NCBI RefSeq assembly: GCF_000718135.1
Contig: NZ_JOEM01000013.1
Span: forward strand, 124,001-188,000
Origin: Streptomyces cyaneofuscatus
GTDB taxonomy: Bacteria > Actinomycetota > Actinomycetes > Streptomycetales > Streptomycetaceae
Direction: 5' to 3'
Length of the DNA: 64,000 nucleotides
The translations under genes and the position numbers were made by a program. Shown here one piece after another: positions 31,913 through 40,367 of this stretch (its first letter is position 1; each line of letters starts with the position of its first letter). A model generated the notes under the pieces. That model did no database searches. It was not told where the DNA came from and saw only the letters and a program-made list of their open reading frames with translations.

Positions 31913-32439
31913 TTGGCGGGCTCGCGCACATCCGCAACCGTCGCGCCCGCGTGGGCGATCAGCGTCTTGGGGTCGAGCGGGAAGACCGTGTGCGGGGTGC
32001 CCGCCGCCGCCCAGACCACGGCGTGGTCCAGGAGCCGCCGGTCGGCCAGGACGCGGGTGCGGGTCGAGTGGCCGAAGGGCGGTACGCCCCCGATGGCGTA
32101 CCCGGTCGTCTGCCGGACCAGGTCCGCGTCGGCCCGCTTGACCTTCTGCGCGCCGAGCTCACGCCGTACGAGTTCCACGTCCACCCGCGAGGAGCCGTCC
32201 ATGAGGACCAGCACTGGGACGCCGTCCGCCGTGAAGACCAGGGACTTGACGATCTCGCTCAGCGCGCAGCCGACCGCCGCCGCGGCCTCGGCCGCCGTAC
32301 GGGTCGCGTCGGGGAAGCGGCGCACCTCGACCTGGAGGCCCAGCTCGGCCAGCGCCTCGGCGAACCGGGGGTGGGCGAGGGAGACGGGTGCGGTGGAGGG
32401 AGACGGCTCGGGGGCGTCGGAGGTGTCGGGAGTGCTCAT
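31909..32439 (-). CDS. YbaK/ProX-type aminoacyl-tRNA deacylase
   Basis: A 176-residue editing enzyme of the INS superfamily that hydrolyses mischarged aminoacyl-tRNA (such as Cys- or Ala-tRNA-Pro). The catalytic lysine lies in EIVKSLVF, with TTGYAIGGVPPFGH (the GxxPxGH loop) and the C-terminal AGTPHTVFPLDP. The first ~20 residues are a polar extension. A -10 element ends 6 bases before the ATG. The coupling to a DMT transporter is common for this family, though the reason is unknown. Confidence 0.92.
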   Translation of the reverse strand: MSTPDTSDAPEPSPSTAPVSLAHPRFAEALAELGLQVEVRRFPDATRTAAEAAAAVGCALSEIVKSLVFTADGVPVLVLMDGSSRVDVELVRRELGAQKVKRADADLVRQTTGYAIGGVPPFGHSTRTRVLADRRLLDHAVVWAAAGTPHTVFPLDPKTLIAHAGATVADVREPAK

Positions 32440-32445
32440 GGCTGC

Positions 32446-32451
32446 ACGCTA
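32446..32451 (-). promoter_or_regulatory. -10 element of a leaderless-type promoter for the YbaK-like gene
   Basis: TAGCGT on the minus strand, then GCAGCC (6 bases), then ATG 32439. No ribosome site. Confidence 0.5.
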
Positions 32452-32475
32452 GCGGTCCGTGCATGGTGCATGCGA

Positions 32476-32523
32476 GGGGGTTCCGGGGGGTGGTCCGGGG
32501 GTGGTCACGAGGGGTCCCGGGGG
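32476..32523 (+). other. G-run cluster upstream of the ArsR-type gene
   Basis: Five runs of 4-6 G on the plus strand (32476-32480, 32485-32490, 32497-32501, 32511-32514, 32519-32523), with the word GGGGGTGGTC repeated. They could form a quadruplex, though loops of up to 9 bases make this weaker than the 27881 motif. The 249-base gap holds no other recognisable feature except the YbaK promoter. Confidence 0.4.
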
Positions 32524-32688
32524 TGGTCCCGCGACCCTTCGCGTGCGCCCCCGCGCCCTTACGCCAGGACATCCGGCCAATCCGGGGGTGGCCCCTGGCC
32601 GGATGTGGCGGGTGCGGATCACGGGTTCGGTCCCGCGCGCCACAGTGATAGGGCGATATGTACAGGAAAGTGCGACAAGGGGGAAATC

Positions 32689-33831
32689 ATGTTGCGCATC
32701 CATTTCACCGCCCAGGACCTGGAGTACGTCCGCATCGCCCGGAGCTCGGACCCGCTCTGGGAGATCGTGTGCAGCGTCTGCCGCCTCCAGACCGACGAGG
32801 GCCGGCTCGCGTTCGGGCCCTGGCGGCGGGCGGTGGCCCCTCTGCTGCGAGGGGGCGGCGGGGGAGGAGGACGAGAAGGCGGAGGCGAGCGAGCAGAGGG
32901 CAGCGGGGCCGGCCGTGCGGTGGCGGTCGCGCTGCGCAGTCTGATGCCGTCCGGGCCGTACATCCCCGACTTCCTGACCCCTGCGGTGGACGGCGGTATC
33001 GCCGACCTGCGGCAGGGCGTGGACCGGGTGCTGGCGACGCCGCGCAGCCGGTTGCGGCGGGAGTTCACGCTGCTCGCGGAGTCGGGGGCGGGGGCTTTCG
33101 TGGGGCCGGGGGCTCGGCCGGTGGCGCGAGCGGCACGGCTTCGGCCGTTCGCGGCGGAGCGGCTCGCACGGGGTGATGCGGAGGCGCTGCGGGCGCTCGG
33201 GGGGCTGCTCACGGCGTACGACGCGAAGTTCGTCGCCCCGTACCGACCCTGGATCGACGCGGCGATGGCCTCGGACGTCGCCTGGCGCTCCCGGGAACTC
33301 GCGGCAGGCGGCACCCGGGCCCTGCTGGAGACGTTCCGGCCGATGGCCCGGTGGAGCCCGCCCGTACTGGAGGTGACGTACCCGGTTGACCGGGACCTCC
33401 ACCTGGCCGGGCGCGGCCTGCTCCTGGTGCCGTCGTACTTCTGCTGGCGCAAGCCGATCACGCTGTTCGACGGGGACCTGCTGCCGGTGCTGGTCTACCC
33501 GGTGGCGAAGCCGGTCCAGCTGCCCGCAGTCTCGGGCGCCTCGCTCGCCCGGCTGCTGGGCCCGACGCGCGCCGCGCTCCTGTACGAGGTGGCCGCCCGC
33601 GGATGCGCCACTACGTCCGAACTGGCCCTCGCCGTGGGCTGCTCGCTCCCCAACACCTGCCAGCAACTGGCGATCCTGCGCGAGGCGGGCCTCGCCGCCT
33701 GCCGCAAGGAGGGCCGGTGCGTGCTCCACCACCCGACGCCGCTCGGGCGGCAGTTGCTGGAGGAGAGCGGGGCCGGCTCTTCGGAGCGACCGCTGCCGGT
33801 GCCTCGCCCGGCGACGGTTTCACCCTGGTGA
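32689..33831 (+). CDS. ArsR-type winged-helix regulator (DUF5937-like N-terminus)
   Basis: A 380-residue protein. The N-terminal domain (MLRIHFTAQDLEYVRIARSS DPLWEI) is of the type seen in Streptomyces winged-helix regulators annotated DUF5937. The C-terminal ~75 residues form an ArsR-like winged helix (RAALLYEVAARGCATTSELA, LAVGCSLPNTCQQLAILREA GL). No metal-binding cysteine pair is visible. AAGGGGGAA precedes ATG 32689. A Gly/Glu-rich low-complexity insert lies at residues ~54-75. Confidence 0.85.
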   Translation: MLRIHFTAQDLEYVRIARSSDPLWEIVCSVCRLQTDEGRLAFGPWRRAVAPLLRGGGGGGGREGGGERAEGSGAGRAVAVALRSLMPSGPYIPDFLTPAVDGGIADLRQGVDRVLATPRSRLRREFTLLAESGAGAFVGPGARPVARAARLRPFAAERLARGDAEALRALGGLLTAYDAKFVAPYRPWIDAAMASDVAWRSRELAAGGTRALLETFRPMARWSPPVLEVTYPVDRDLHLAGRGLLLVPSYFCWRKPITLFDGDLLPVLVYPVAKPVQLPAVSGASLARLLGPTRAALLYEVAARGCATTSELALAVGCSLPNTCQQLAILREAGLAACRKEGRCVLHHPTPLGRQLLEESGAGSSERPLPVPRPATVSPW

Positions 33832-33875
33832 AAGGGTGCGGCGCGAGCGGCGGGGTCCCTGCCACGCTTCTGCCA

Positions 33876-33924
33876 TCCGGGCGGCCGGCCTGCGGGAGGG
33901 AACGCCGCAGGCCGGCCGCCCGGA
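33876..33924 (+). terminator. Long perfect hairpin after the ArsR-type gene
   Basis: A perfect 20-bp GC-rich stem (33876-33895 with 33905-33924) with a 9-base loop, 45 bases after the stop. There is no T-tract, as is common in Streptomyces terminators. It lies 70 bases before the I36-like gene. Confidence 0.75.
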
Positions 33925-33993
33925 CAAGACCGGAATCACTCATCCCACAGGGGAGCGCCGGGTCCAGGGGCCCGGTGCAGGGAGGGAAACGAC

Positions 33994-34374
33994 ATGCGCA
34001 GTTTCGTACGAGCGGCAGTGACGCTCATGCTCACGGCGGGGGCCGTCCTGGCGACGGGAGCGGGGGCGCAGGCCGGCGCGTCCGACACCCAGGACGCCCA
34101 GGACACCTACGCGGGATGCCGCTCCGGGTACGTCTGCATCTACCCGGGCGCGTCCTGGAACGGCAACCGGCCGGAGGCGACGTACTTCCGGTACGGCGTC
34201 TACAACCTCAACAACCAGACAGGCACCCACCGGGTGTTCAACAACCAGTCGGACGGCGCCACCGTGCAGCTGTGCACGGGGTACGACGGGGTCGGCTGCG
34301 GCGAGAAGATGCCGACGTGGACCTTCTGGGACGTGAACCTGACCCCGATCAACTCGATCAGGCTCGCGTCCTAG
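33994..34374 (+). CDS. Secreted peptidase-inhibitor I36-like protein
   Basis: A 126-residue exported protein. The signal peptide MRSFVRAAVTLMLTAGAVLA ends near AQA-GAS. The mature part (~95 residues) has the I36/SMI-type pattern: CRSGYVCIYPGASWNG, then YNLNNQTGTHRVFNNQ and CTGYDGVGCG, with four cysteines that could form two disulfides. The archetype inhibits metalloproteases, but many family members have no known target. GGGAGGG precedes the ATG. Confidence 0.85.
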   Translation: MRSFVRAAVTLMLTAGAVLATGAGAQAGASDTQDAQDTYAGCRSGYVCIYPGASWNGNRPEATYFRYGVYNLNNQTGTHRVFNNQSDGATVQLCTGYDGVGCGEKMPTWTFWDVNLTPINSIRLAS

Positions 34375-34403
34375 CTCTGCCCGGGCCGATACCCGGGTGA
34401 CGT

Positions 34404-34431
34404 GGGGCGAGGGTCCTCCTACCCTCGCCCC
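34404..34431 (+). promoter_or_regulatory. Hairpin abutting the exonuclease start, containing its -10 element
   Basis: GGGGCGAGGGT (34404-34414) and ACCCTCGCCCC (34421-34431) form a perfect 11-bp stem with a 6-base loop, ending on the base before ATG 34432. The element TACCCT (34420-34425) is 6 bases from the ATG. The hairpin may end the I36 transcript while the same bases serve as a leaderless promoter. Confidence 0.5.
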
Positions 34432-34995
34432 ATGGGCATGGGCGAGCAGCTGCTGAACGTCGTCGACGTCGAAGCGACGTGCTGGGAGGGGGAGCCCCCG
34501 CACGGCCAGGTGAACGAGATCATCGAGATCGGCCTCACCGTCGTCGACCTGCGCGCGGGGGAGCGGGTGGCGAAGCACCGCCTGCTGGTCCGCCCCGCGC
34601 GCTCGGAGGTCAGCCCCTTCTGCGCGGAGCTGACGGGCCTGACGCAGGCAGAGGTGAACGGGGGCCTGACCTTCGCCGAGGCGTGCCGGGCTCTGGCCTC
34701 CGAACACCGTACGGGCCATCTACCCTGGGCCAGTTGGGGCGACTACGACCGCAAGCAGTTCACGCTCCAGTGCCGGCGGACGGGCACGGAGTACCCCTTC
34801 GGGGAGCGCCACACCAACGCGAAGGCCGTCTTCACCACCGCGTACGGACTCCGCCGCCGCCCAGGCATGGCCCAGGCCCTGGAGCTGGCGGGTCTGCCGC
34901 TGGAGGGCCGCCACCACCGGGGCGACGACGACGCGTGGAACATCGCCGCCCTGGTGCTGGACGTGGCGGGGCGGGGTGACTGGCCGGCCGGGTGA
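34432..34995 (+). CDS. DEDD-family 3'-5' exonuclease (ERI1/KapD-like)
   Basis: A 187-residue exonuclease of the RNase T/DnaQ fold. Exo I is VVDVEATCWEG (Asp and Glu), Exo II lies in WASWGDYDR and Exo III in HHRGDDDAWNIAAL (His and Asp of the DEDDh set). The form closest to it is the KapD/ERI1 group acting on RNA or short 3' ends. ATG 34432 directly follows a leaderless -10; ATG 34438 is also in frame. Confidence 0.88.
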   Translation: MGMGEQLLNVVDVEATCWEGEPPHGQVNEIIEIGLTVVDLRAGERVAKHRLLVRPARSEVSPFCAELTGLTQAEVNGGLTFAEACRALASEHRTGHLPWASWGDYDRKQFTLQCRRTGTEYPFGERHTNAKAVFTTAYGLRRRPGMAQALELAGLPLEGRHHRGDDDAWNIAALVLDVAGRGDWPAG

Positions 34996-35032
34996 GCCGG
35001 GCCCGGTGTCCCGTACGCTGTCGGTTCGGGCC

Positions 35033-36679
35033 TCAGCGCCCCGCGCGCAGCACCTCCGCCACCAGGGGGCCCGCCGCGTCGCCGCCGTGGCCGCCGGACT
35101 GGACGACCGCCGCTGCGGCCAGGTCGTTGCTGAAGCCGGTGAACCAGCTGTTCGACGTCTGCCCGTCGACCTCCGCCGAACCGGTCTTGGCGCCCTTGTC
35201 GCCGCCGACGGTCGCCATGGATCTGGTGCCGGTGCCCGTGGGGCTGGTCGCGGTGTAGCGCATCATCTGCCGCAGCTGCTCGGCCACACCGGCCGGGAGC
35301 GGACGGGCGCCGGCGAACGGCCGGTTGTCCAGCGCGCGGGCGATCAGATACGGCTGCTTGAAGCCGCCGTTCTTCACCGTGGCGGTCACCGACGCCATGT
35401 TCAGGGGGCTCATCAGCACCTTCCCCTGACCGATGTACGAGGCCGCGGTCTCGGTCCCCGAGGACTCCGGGATCCTGCCGTCGAAGGAGGGCACACCGGT
35501 CTGCCAGTTGTCCTGGCCGAGGCCGAAGTAGTCACGGGCCTCCTGGCCCAGAGCCGTTCCGGCCCGGCCGCCGAGCGGTTTGATCGGCTTGATGAAGGTG
35601 CTGTTGCAGGACTGCGCGAAGGCTTCTCGCAACGTGGCGTTGCGGATGGAGAAGTCCTTGAGGTTGTGGAAGGTCACCCCCTCCCACTGGACGGTGGCCG
35701 GGCACTCCACCGCGGAGTCGATGCTCCCGAGACCGTTCTGGATGATCATCGCCGCTGTCACGATCTTCATCGTGGAGCCGGGGGCCAACTGGCCGCTCAT
35801 GGCCGCGTTGTAACCGTCCTTGCGGTTGTTGGCGATGGCGAGGATCGCGCCTGTGGACGGCTGTACCGCCGCCACCGAGGACTCGGCGAAGCGCTTGACC
35901 GCCTGCTCGGCCGCGGCCTGGACACCGGCGTCGAGCGACGTCCGTACCTTGCCGGGCTTGCCCTTGGCGAGGGTCAGCAGGTTGATGTCGGCCTGCCCGT
36001 CCTCGGCGGGGTCGATCCAGGTCTCGACGCCGGGCGAACCGCCAGCGGATTCACCGTACTTCTGGCGCAGAGTGTCCAGGATCGTGCCCAGGGAGGGGTA
36101 CTTCTCCTTGGTGAGCACGGTGCCGTTGCGGTCGACGGCTTCGATGGCCGCCGTCGACGACTCGCCCGTCATCAGCGTCGCACCCTCGGTCAACTTCGGA
36201 TGTACGACGGTGGGTTGCCAGTCGACCAGGGCCTTCCCGGCCGCCAGCCCGCGGACGACGGTGAGCTCGGAGGCGTACGACAGGGGCTTGGCCTTCCCGC
36301 CGTAGGAGACGGTGGCCTTGACGGTGTAGGGGACCGTCGTGCCGACGGCCGGCCCCGGGGTGATCTTCACCTTGCCGATGTGGGCGTCCTCGCCGTACGA
36401 GGCGAGTACGGGCTCCGCTTCGGCCTCGTTGTTGGTCAGCAGGGCGGCGGTCGCGGCGTCCCCTGCGGCCCAGGCGTCGAAGAAGCTCTTCGACGTCTCC
36501 GTTATCTCCTCAGGGCTCGGCGGCCCTGTCTTCACCTCGGGCGTCGCGTTCCGGGAGGCGACCTTGCCGCCGTCCCCGCCCCCGTCGCTCCCGAGCACGC
36601 TGTAGGCCCCGTAGCCGATGCCGCCGGCCGCCAGGACGAATACTCCGCCGACCACGGCGACCTTCGCTCCACTGCGCAT
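35033..36679 (-). CDS. Penicillin-binding protein (class B, MecA-like N-terminus)
   Basis: A 548-residue envelope transpeptidase that crosslinks peptidoglycan. One N-terminal helix anchors it (VAVVGGVFVLAAGGIGYGAY). Residues ~55-165 form a MecA-N/NTF2-like domain, followed by a dimerisation region and the transpeptidase domain with Ser-x-x-Lys GSTMK, SxN SCNST and KTG AKTGSAEV. GGGGAGGGGG precedes ATG 36679. It lacks long C-terminal PASTA domains. Streptomyces carry several such proteins, some for sporulation. Which this is cannot be told by eye. Confidence 0.93.
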   Translation of the reverse strand: MRSGAKVAVVGGVFVLAAGGIGYGAYSVLGSDGGGDGGKVASRNATPEVKTGPPSPEEITETSKSFFDAWAAGDAATAALLTNNEAEAEPVLASYGEDAHIGKVKITPGPAVGTTVPYTVKATVSYGGKAKPLSYASELTVVRGLAAGKALVDWQPTVVHPKLTEGATLMTGESSTAAIEAVDRNGTVLTKEKYPSLGTILDTLRQKYGESAGGSPGVETWIDPAEDGQADINLLTLAKGKPGKVRTSLDAGVQAAAEQAVKRFAESSVAAVQPSTGAILAIANNRKDGYNAAMSGQLAPGSTMKIVTAAMIIQNGLGSIDSAVECPATVQWEGVTFHNLKDFSIRNATLREAFAQSCNSTFIKPIKPLGGRAGTALGQEARDYFGLGQDNWQTGVPSFDGRIPESSGTETAASYIGQGKVLMSPLNMASVTATVKNGGFKQPYLIARALDNRPFAGARPLPAGVAEQLRQMMRYTATSPTGTGTRSMATVGGDKGAKTGSAEVDGQTSNSWFTGFSNDLAAAAVVQSGGHGGDAAGPLVAEVLRAGR

Positions 36680-36967
36680 CTGTGCAGTCCCCCTCCCCAG
36701 GAGTGCCCCTGAACACGTTCAAGGGGCAACTGTGAGGAACCCTAAGGGGTTGGTGCGGTGGGTGAGGGTGTTGTTATCGGACCGGAACGCTTGGCTGGAA
36801 AGCGCTCTCTGGACGTGCTGTCCGGATGTATCTGCGGAACCAGGCCCTCCGTTGCCGGGAGCGGGCAGCGGGGCTGTCCCGGGCGTGCCGACATCGGCAC
36901 ATGAGGGCGGCCGGCCCCGTCACCTACCCTGCTCATCTGCGGGGCGCGGTGTAGGTCGAGGCGGGGG

Positions 36968-37477
36968 ATGCGGATGTCGAGAGGCGTGGACGGTACGACG
37001 AACGCGGGAGCGCCCGGTGCGGACCGGCGGAAGCCGTCCGCGACCACCTTGGGACCGCGTGCGTCCTTGGTGATGTCGCTGGTGCTCGGCCTGCTGCTGG
37101 GCGCTTTGTCACTCCTGGTCATGCTCCCGGCGGCCCAGCATCTGCGCTCCCTCCAGGACGGCGAGCGGGCTCAGGCGACGCTGCACACGGCCGGTTCGTG
37201 CATGGCCGGCCACTGCCAGGTGAAGTTCGAGGCCGGCGGCCGGACGGTGATCGCGGAACTCCCGGTGGGCAGCGGCGGCGGCAAGCAGTCGGTGGGCGCC
37301 TCGCTGGCGGTCCGGTACCAGGCGGACGACCCTCAGGTGGCGGCCCGCGAGGAGGACGTCGGGGGCGGCGGGGCAGCGGTGCTGGCGGCGCTGTCGGGCG
37401 GGGCGGCCCTGCTCTTCCTGACGGTGGCGGCCGTGGCAGCGGTCTTCCTGGCTCGTCAGCGGGGGTCCGAAGCTTGA
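36968..37477 (+). CDS. DUF3592-like membrane protein
   Basis: A 169-residue protein with two hydrophobic helices (residues ~33-55 and ~137-160) flanking an extracytoplasmic loop with a short beta-rich domain (GERAQATLHTAGSCMAGHCQ VKFEAGGR), as in DUF3592 proteins. There are two cysteines in the loop. The function is unknown. In-frame ATGs at 36968 and 36974 follow a G-rich ribosome site. Confidence 0.7.
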   Translation: MRMSRGVDGTTNAGAPGADRRKPSATTLGPRASLVMSLVLGLLLGALSLLVMLPAAQHLRSLQDGERAQATLHTAGSCMAGHCQVKFEAGGRTVIAELPVGSGGGKQSVGASLAVRYQADDPQVAAREEDVGGGGAAVLAALSGGAALLFLTVAAVAAVFLARQRGSEA

Positions 37478-37549
37478 TCAACAAGGGCTGGCGGACGGCC
37501 TGGGAACAAATTTTCGCCGTGATGAGTGAACGCGGAATTGCCGGGCACT

Positions 37550-37571
37550 AGGACCAACGCAACGAGGTCCT
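37550..37571 (+). terminator. Weak hairpin after the DUF3592-like gene
   Basis: AGGACC (37550-37555) and GGTCCT (37566-37571), a 6-bp stem with a 10-base loop. A second hairpin, AGGCGC-ACAA-GCGCCT, lies at 37628-37643. Both are in the short, relatively AT-rich gap before the DUF6131-like gene and could be terminators or leader structures. Confidence 0.35.
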
Positions 37572-37672
37572 GGCGACATTCGGAGCCGGGACATACCGGT
37601 GGGGTGAACTGAGGCCGTTGTGAAGTTAGGCGCACAAGCGCCTAAAACCGGACTTGACGATGGGAACTGAAA

Positions 37673-37828
37673 ATGATCCTCCTTGGACTTCTTCTGCTTA
37701 TTATCGGCCTGCTTGTTGGCATGGGCCTGCTGACCACGATCGGCAGTATTCTCATCGTCGTGGGTGTGGTCCTGTGGATCCTGGGTGCGACCGGCCGCGC
37801 GGTCGGTGGACGCAAGCACTTCTTCTAA
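37673..37828 (+). CDS. Tiny membrane protein, DUF6131-like
   Basis: A 51-residue protein consisting of two hydrophobic helices and a short basic tail: MILLGLLLLIIGLLVGMG, then a second helix IGSILIVVGVVLWILG, then ATGRAVGGRKHFF. This matches what I recall of the DUF6131 family in Streptomyces. ATG 37673 has a weak ribosome site (GGGAAC). The function is unknown. It might be a membrane-embedded modulator. Confidence 0.75.
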   Translation: MILLGLLLLIIGLLVGMGLLTTIGSILIVVGVVLWILGATGRAVGGRKHFF

Positions 37829-37884
37829 CCGTCGGAGTTGTTAGAGGGAGCCAGGAAACCTGTTGACGCAACAGAATCCTGAGC

Positions 37885-38220
37885 ATGCGGGCGGGGCGCC
37901 CCTCCACGTACCGATGGGCGGCCGTGGGCTGCGCGGTGCTGGCCGGAGCCATCGGCTGGACCGATGCGCTGGCGGTGGTCGGCCGAGCCGTGGTCAGGGA
38001 GGCGTCGTTCGTTCTCGCGGGCAGCGGCGAGGTGTTCGCGGTGGGGACCGGCGGCGTGGGCTGGAAGCCGATGGGCTCATGGACGGCCGACGACGGCATC
38101 CGCCCCATCGCGGCCGGGTCGTACGAGCTGAAGTGGGGCCCCAAGGAAGGCACTTTGCTGATCCATGGCTCCAACGCCAACCCCGTGTGGCCCGCTCTGC
38201 ACGGCCTCAGCTGCGATTGA
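37885..38220 (+). CDS. Hypothetical protein with N-terminal membrane helix
   Basis: A 111-residue protein. A hydrophobic segment (WAAVGCAVLAGAIGWTDALA) serves as signal anchor, and the rest reads as a small beta-rich external domain (SGEVFAVGTGGVGWKPMGSW, YELKWGPKEGTLLIHGSNAN) ending in a lone cysteine. No family is recognised. The ribosome site before ATG 37885 is poor, so the start is uncertain. Confidence 0.6.
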   Translation: MRAGRPSTYRWAAVGCAVLAGAIGWTDALAVVGRAVVREASFVLAGSGEVFAVGTGGVGWKPMGSWTADDGIRPIAAGSYELKWGPKEGTLLIHGSNANPVWPALHGLSCD

Positions 38221-38306
38221 GCAGCCTCGGCCTCAGGCCCCGGCGCCGCCCGTACTTCCCTGCGCGCATCGGGAACTAGCTGTTGCCTGCCCGCGTCGTG
38301 GTGTCC

Positions 38307-38492
38307 ATGGAGCAAAGCGGCAGGACGATGGTCGAGGAGCCGACGTGGGCAGAGCTGTTGGTCACGTTCCTTCTCATGGGGGCCATCCCCGTGGTCATCG
38401 GAGGAGCGGCGATCCTGACTCTGGTGGGCCTGACGCTCTGGGCGAGGGCACTGCTACGCCGACGCAAGCACCCCAGCACCGGCGGTGGCTGA
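38307..38492 (+). CDS. Small membrane protein, unknown function
   Basis: About 61 residues with one long hydrophobic segment (WAELLVTFLLMGAIPVVIGG and on to LTLWARALL) and a basic tail RRRKHP. ATG 38307 and ATG 38328 are both possible; the second has a GGCAGGA ribosome site. It is the last of a row of small membrane proteins before pmt. Confidence 0.5.
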   Translation: MEQSGRTMVEEPTWAELLVTFLLMGAIPVVIGGAAILTLVGLTLWARALLRRRKHPSTGGG

Positions 38493-38538
38493 AGCCTGAA
38501 CGCCGCTAAGTCGGACCAGCGGACCTAGCAGTCGTCGG

Positions 38539-40305
38539 CTACACCCACGTGTCCAGCCACATCCGGTCCCGCCACAAGTCCTCCGGGATCGATGTCCCCG
38601 TGTACAGGGGCCAGAAGTAGATGAAGTTCCAGATGATCAGGAGCACCAGCACGCCCGCCGCGATCGCGCCCAGGGTGCGGCGGCGTTCGCCTGTCGGGTC
38701 CTTGGAGGTGAGGCCCAGGTCCGCGCGGGCGCCCGTGCCTGCTGCCGGGCCCACGATCGCGCCCAGGAGCATCGTGACCGCCAGGCAGAGGAACGGGACG
38801 AACACCACCGCGTAGAAGAGGAAGATCGTGCGCTCCTGGTAGAAGAACCAGGGCACCCAGCCTGCCGCCACGCCGCAGGCGATCGCGCCGGCCCGCCAGT
38901 CGCGGCGGAAGAGCCAGCGCCACACCACGTACGCGAGGGCGAAGCACGCCAGCCACCAGAGCAGCGGGGTGCCGATGGCCAGCACCTCGGTGGCGCACTT
39001 GCCCGTGGAGGACTCCTTGCAGCCCGCCTGCTCCTCGTAGAAGTAGGAGACGGGGCGGCCCAGGACCAGCCAGCTCCAGGGGTTCGACTCGTACGTGTGG
39101 CCCGAGGTCAGGCCGACGTGGAAGTCGTACACCTGGGTCTCGTAGTGCCACAGGCTCCGCAGCCAGTCCGGGAGCCAGCTCCAGGACGAGCCCTTGCCTT
39201 CCGTGGCCGCCCAGTTGCGGTAGTAGCCCTTGTCCGTGACGATCCAGCCGGTCCAGGAGACGATGTACGTGACGATCGCCACCGGGACCGTGGAGAAGAA
39301 CGCGGGGACCAGGTCCCGGCGCAGCACCGCCATGTACGGCCTCGCCGCGCCCGCCGTGCGGCGCGCTCCTACGTCCCACAACACCGTCATCAGGCCGAAC
39401 GCCGCCAGCACGTACAGGCCGTTCCACTTCGTCGCGAACGCCAGGCCCAGCATCACGCCCGCGCCCAGCCGCCACGGCCGCCAGCCCAGCCGCAGCGTCT
39501 CCGCGATCCGGGCGTCCGGGCGCAGCACCCCCTCCTCGTCCACCGGCAGCGCGTCGGCCAGTCGGCGGCGGGAGCGGTCCCGGTCCACCACCAGGCAGCC
39601 GAACGCCGCCAGGACGAAGAACATCACGATCAGGTCCAGCAGCGCGGTCCGGCTCATCACGAAGTGCAGCCCGTCCAGCGCGAGCAGCAGCCCCGCCAGG
39701 CAGCCCAGGAACGTCGAGCGGAACAGCCGCCGGCCGATCCGGCAGAGGAGCAGGACGGAGATCGTGCCCAGCACCGCCACCATGAACCGCCAGCCGAACG
39801 GCGTGAAGCCGAACAGCTGCTCACCGAACCCGATGATCCACTTGCCGACCGGCGGGTGCACCACATAGCCGGGGTCGGTCGGGATCGGGACGGAGGACGG
39901 GTCCTTCAGGATCAGCTTGTCGACGTCCTTGGGCCACGAACCCTCGTACCCCTGGTTGACCAGCGCCCACGCGTCCTTCGCGTAATACGTCTCGTCGAAT
40001 ATCACCGCGTTCGGCTGGTCCAGCCGCCAGAAGCGCAGCAGGCCCGCGACCAGGGTGACCAGGAGCGGGCCGCCCCAGGCCGACCAGCGCACCAGCCGGT
40101 CCGCCACGTGAGGCGGGATCGCGAGCACCGACCACACCTGCCGGCCCGGCCGCGTCCAGGGCGGGTCCAGCCGGTCGCGGAGAGAGGTCTCCGGGCGCGG
40201 GACATGGCCGAAGCGGCGCAGCCGCCGTTGCCAGGACGTCGGCTGTTCGCCGAGCGGGTCCCCGGCGTCTTGGCCCCGCTGGGTCTCGGGTGCGGTACTG
40301 GTCAC
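38539..40305 (-). CDS. pmt: Protein O-mannosyltransferase (GT39)
   Basis: A 588-residue polytopic membrane enzyme that transfers mannose from polyprenyl-phosphate-mannose to Ser/Thr of exported proteins (with Ppm1 as donor synthase). A ~75-residue cytoplasmic N-terminus precedes about eleven helices. The catalytic Asp-Glu of the first loop is in VIFDETYYAKD, and YVVHPPVGKW and FAVMSRTALLD-like segments (FVMSRTALLDLIVMF) are typical. GTG 40305 follows a leaderless -10. It is divergent from rsmI with 62 bases between starts, an arrangement conserved in Mycobacterium (Rv1002c/Rv1003). Confidence 0.95.
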   Translation of the reverse strand: MTSTAPETQRGQDAGDPLGEQPTSWQRRLRRFGHVPRPETSLRDRLDPPWTRPGRQVWSVLAIPPHVADRLVRWSAWGGPLLVTLVAGLLRFWRLDQPNAVIFDETYYAKDAWALVNQGYEGSWPKDVDKLILKDPSSVPIPTDPGYVVHPPVGKWIIGFGEQLFGFTPFGWRFMVAVLGTISVLLLCRIGRRLFRSTFLGCLAGLLLALDGLHFVMSRTALLDLIVMFFVLAAFGCLVVDRDRSRRRLADALPVDEEGVLRPDARIAETLRLGWRPWRLGAGVMLGLAFATKWNGLYVLAAFGLMTVLWDVGARRTAGAARPYMAVLRRDLVPAFFSTVPVAIVTYIVSWTGWIVTDKGYYRNWAATEGKGSSWSWLPDWLRSLWHYETQVYDFHVGLTSGHTYESNPWSWLVLGRPVSYFYEEQAGCKESSTGKCATEVLAIGTPLLWWLACFALAYVVWRWLFRRDWRAGAIACGVAAGWVPWFFYQERTIFLFYAVVFVPFLCLAVTMLLGAIVGPAAGTGARADLGLTSKDPTGERRRTLGAIAAGVLVLLIIWNFIYFWPLYTGTSIPEDLWRDRMWLDTWV

Positions 40306-40311
40306 CGCGCC

Positions 40312-40317
40312 ATCGTA
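40312..40317 (-). promoter_or_regulatory. -10 element of a leaderless-type promoter for pmt
   Basis: TACGAT on the minus strand, then GGCGCG (6 bases), then GTG 40305. Confidence 0.5.
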
Positions 40318-40367
40318 GGGAACGCATCTGTGCGAAGGGTGCTGCGCGTGCTGCGAGGATGGCTGAT

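Noticed and set aside
37863..38279. TTG-initiated frame overlapping the 111-residue hypothetical gene
   Set aside because: It has a fair ribosome site but an Arg/Gly-dominated translation. The other frame encodes a normal signal-anchor protein.
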